Below, piece after piece: positions 6,317 through 6,643 of a stretch of DNA of 6,643 bases (within the stretch, counting starts at the first letter, position 1; each line of letters starts with the position of its first letter). Origin of the DNA: Phycisphaerae bacterium (GTDB lineage: Bacteria > Planctomycetota > Phycisphaerae > Phycisphaerales > SM1A02); assembly GCA_002718515.1 (NCBI GenBank), contig PBEX01000016.1, forward strand, positions 1 to 6,643, written 5' to 3'. The translations under genes were made by a program, and so were the position numbers. Under the pieces are notes generated by a model. It saw nothing but the letters and a program-made list of their open reading frames with translations, made no database searches and had not been told where the DNA came from.

Positions 6317-6643
6317 ATTGCAAGTCGATTGAGCCACTTTCTTTCTCGCCATTAACAGTTTGCACTTCAATCCACAATGCACTGCCTTCAGGTAGGTTTG
6401 AAGGCACATGAGCGTGTGCGTGATACGTTGCACCGTGTGAGTGAACTTTCGTTTTTCTTGAGCCCTTGCCAGATTCAACTCCAACCCAAACGCGGATTGT
6501 CGCAGGTCGATCTCCGCCAACTGATCGAAGTGAAACGTCGAGTTCACTACCTGGCGTACCATCGCCGCGAAAGCGAATCTCGAGTGCAACATTTGCAAGC
6601 GTTAACTCATACGTTGTTTTTCCACCTTCTTCGTGGCTGTGAG
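6315..6643 (-). CDS. C-terminal part of a histidine-rich, beta-rich protein of unknown function (start outside window)
   Basis: On the - strand a frame enters at the right edge (first full codon at 6641) and stays open for 108 codons to TAA at 6317-6315. No start lies in the window, so the gene begins to the right. The visible part opens H-S-H-E-E-G-G and has alternating strands (Y-E-L-T-L-A-N-V-A-L-E-I-R-F; A-T-I-R-V-W-V-G-V). It contains a second histidine cluster at visible residues 67-78: V-H-S-H-G-A-T-Y-H-A-H-A-H, five histidines in 12 residues. It ends with another strand pair (A-L-W-I-E-V-Q-T-V). There are no cysteines. The H-x-H clusters suggest metal binding and the fold suggests an exported beta-sandwich; both are inference. 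It converges on the rightward genes and is unlikely to be part of their operon. Confidence 0.75.
   Translation of the reverse strand, partial: HSHEEGGKTTYELTLANVALEIRFRGDGTPGSELDVSLRSVGGDRPATIRVWVGVESGKGSRKTKVHSHGATYHAHAHVPSNLPEGSALWIEVQTVNGEKESGSIDLQ

Noticed and set aside
6278..6598. 106-codon ORF on the - strand starting M-Q-M-L-H-S
   Set aside because: It lies in a different frame over the histidine-rich partial gene. Its composition (scattered Cys, Lys, Gln) does not look like a folded protein, while the other frame is open through the edge and gives clean beta-strand patterns.

Overview
The window looks like chromosome from a planctomycete, most likely a marine Phycisphaerae-type bacterium. 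The main clue is the C-terminus of the large protease: a paired dockerin-like calcium-loop module ending in W-G-E-C. This kind of tail is common on secreted proteins of that group. Three consecutive predicted exported proteins of mixed enzymatic and adhesive architecture, and moderate GC content, fit the same picture. The assignment is inference; no marker gene is present.

Layout. Bases 1-348 hold the end of an unrecognised small or partial gene on the + strand. It converges on a tRNA-Asn(GTT) gene on the - strand (408-480). A perfect 17-bp inverted repeat lies between them and could terminate both. Bases 481-637 are a divergent control region: an extended -10 promoter fires leftward into the tRNA, and a sigma70-like promoter fires rightward into the large gene. 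Bases 638-6179 hold three co-directional genes: an M14 zinc carboxypeptidase (756 aa), a transglutaminase-like protein with a discoidin-type C-terminus (674 aa), and a thioredoxin-fold protein with a beta-sandwich C-terminus (398 aa). The first gap is 50 bp with no terminator. The second junction is a TGATG overlap, so the last two genes are almost certainly translationally coupled. A weak 34-codon ORF and a weak terminator follow. The right edge (6315-6643, - strand) is the C-terminal part of a converging histidine-rich protein whose start lies outside the window.

How the genes may work together. All three rightward genes encode predicted exported proteins. The first is a complete carboxypeptidase A-like exopeptidase with its propeptide. 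The second and third each join a possible cysteine active site (Cys-His, or C-x-x-C) to a helical or TPR-like middle and a C-terminal beta-sandwich of the type that binds carbohydrate or surfaces. A plausible reading is a secreted or surface-attached protein-processing unit, in which the thioredoxin-like protein supports the cysteine enzyme with which it is coupled. That is inference. I see no defence system, mobile element, CRISPR array or replication origin here.
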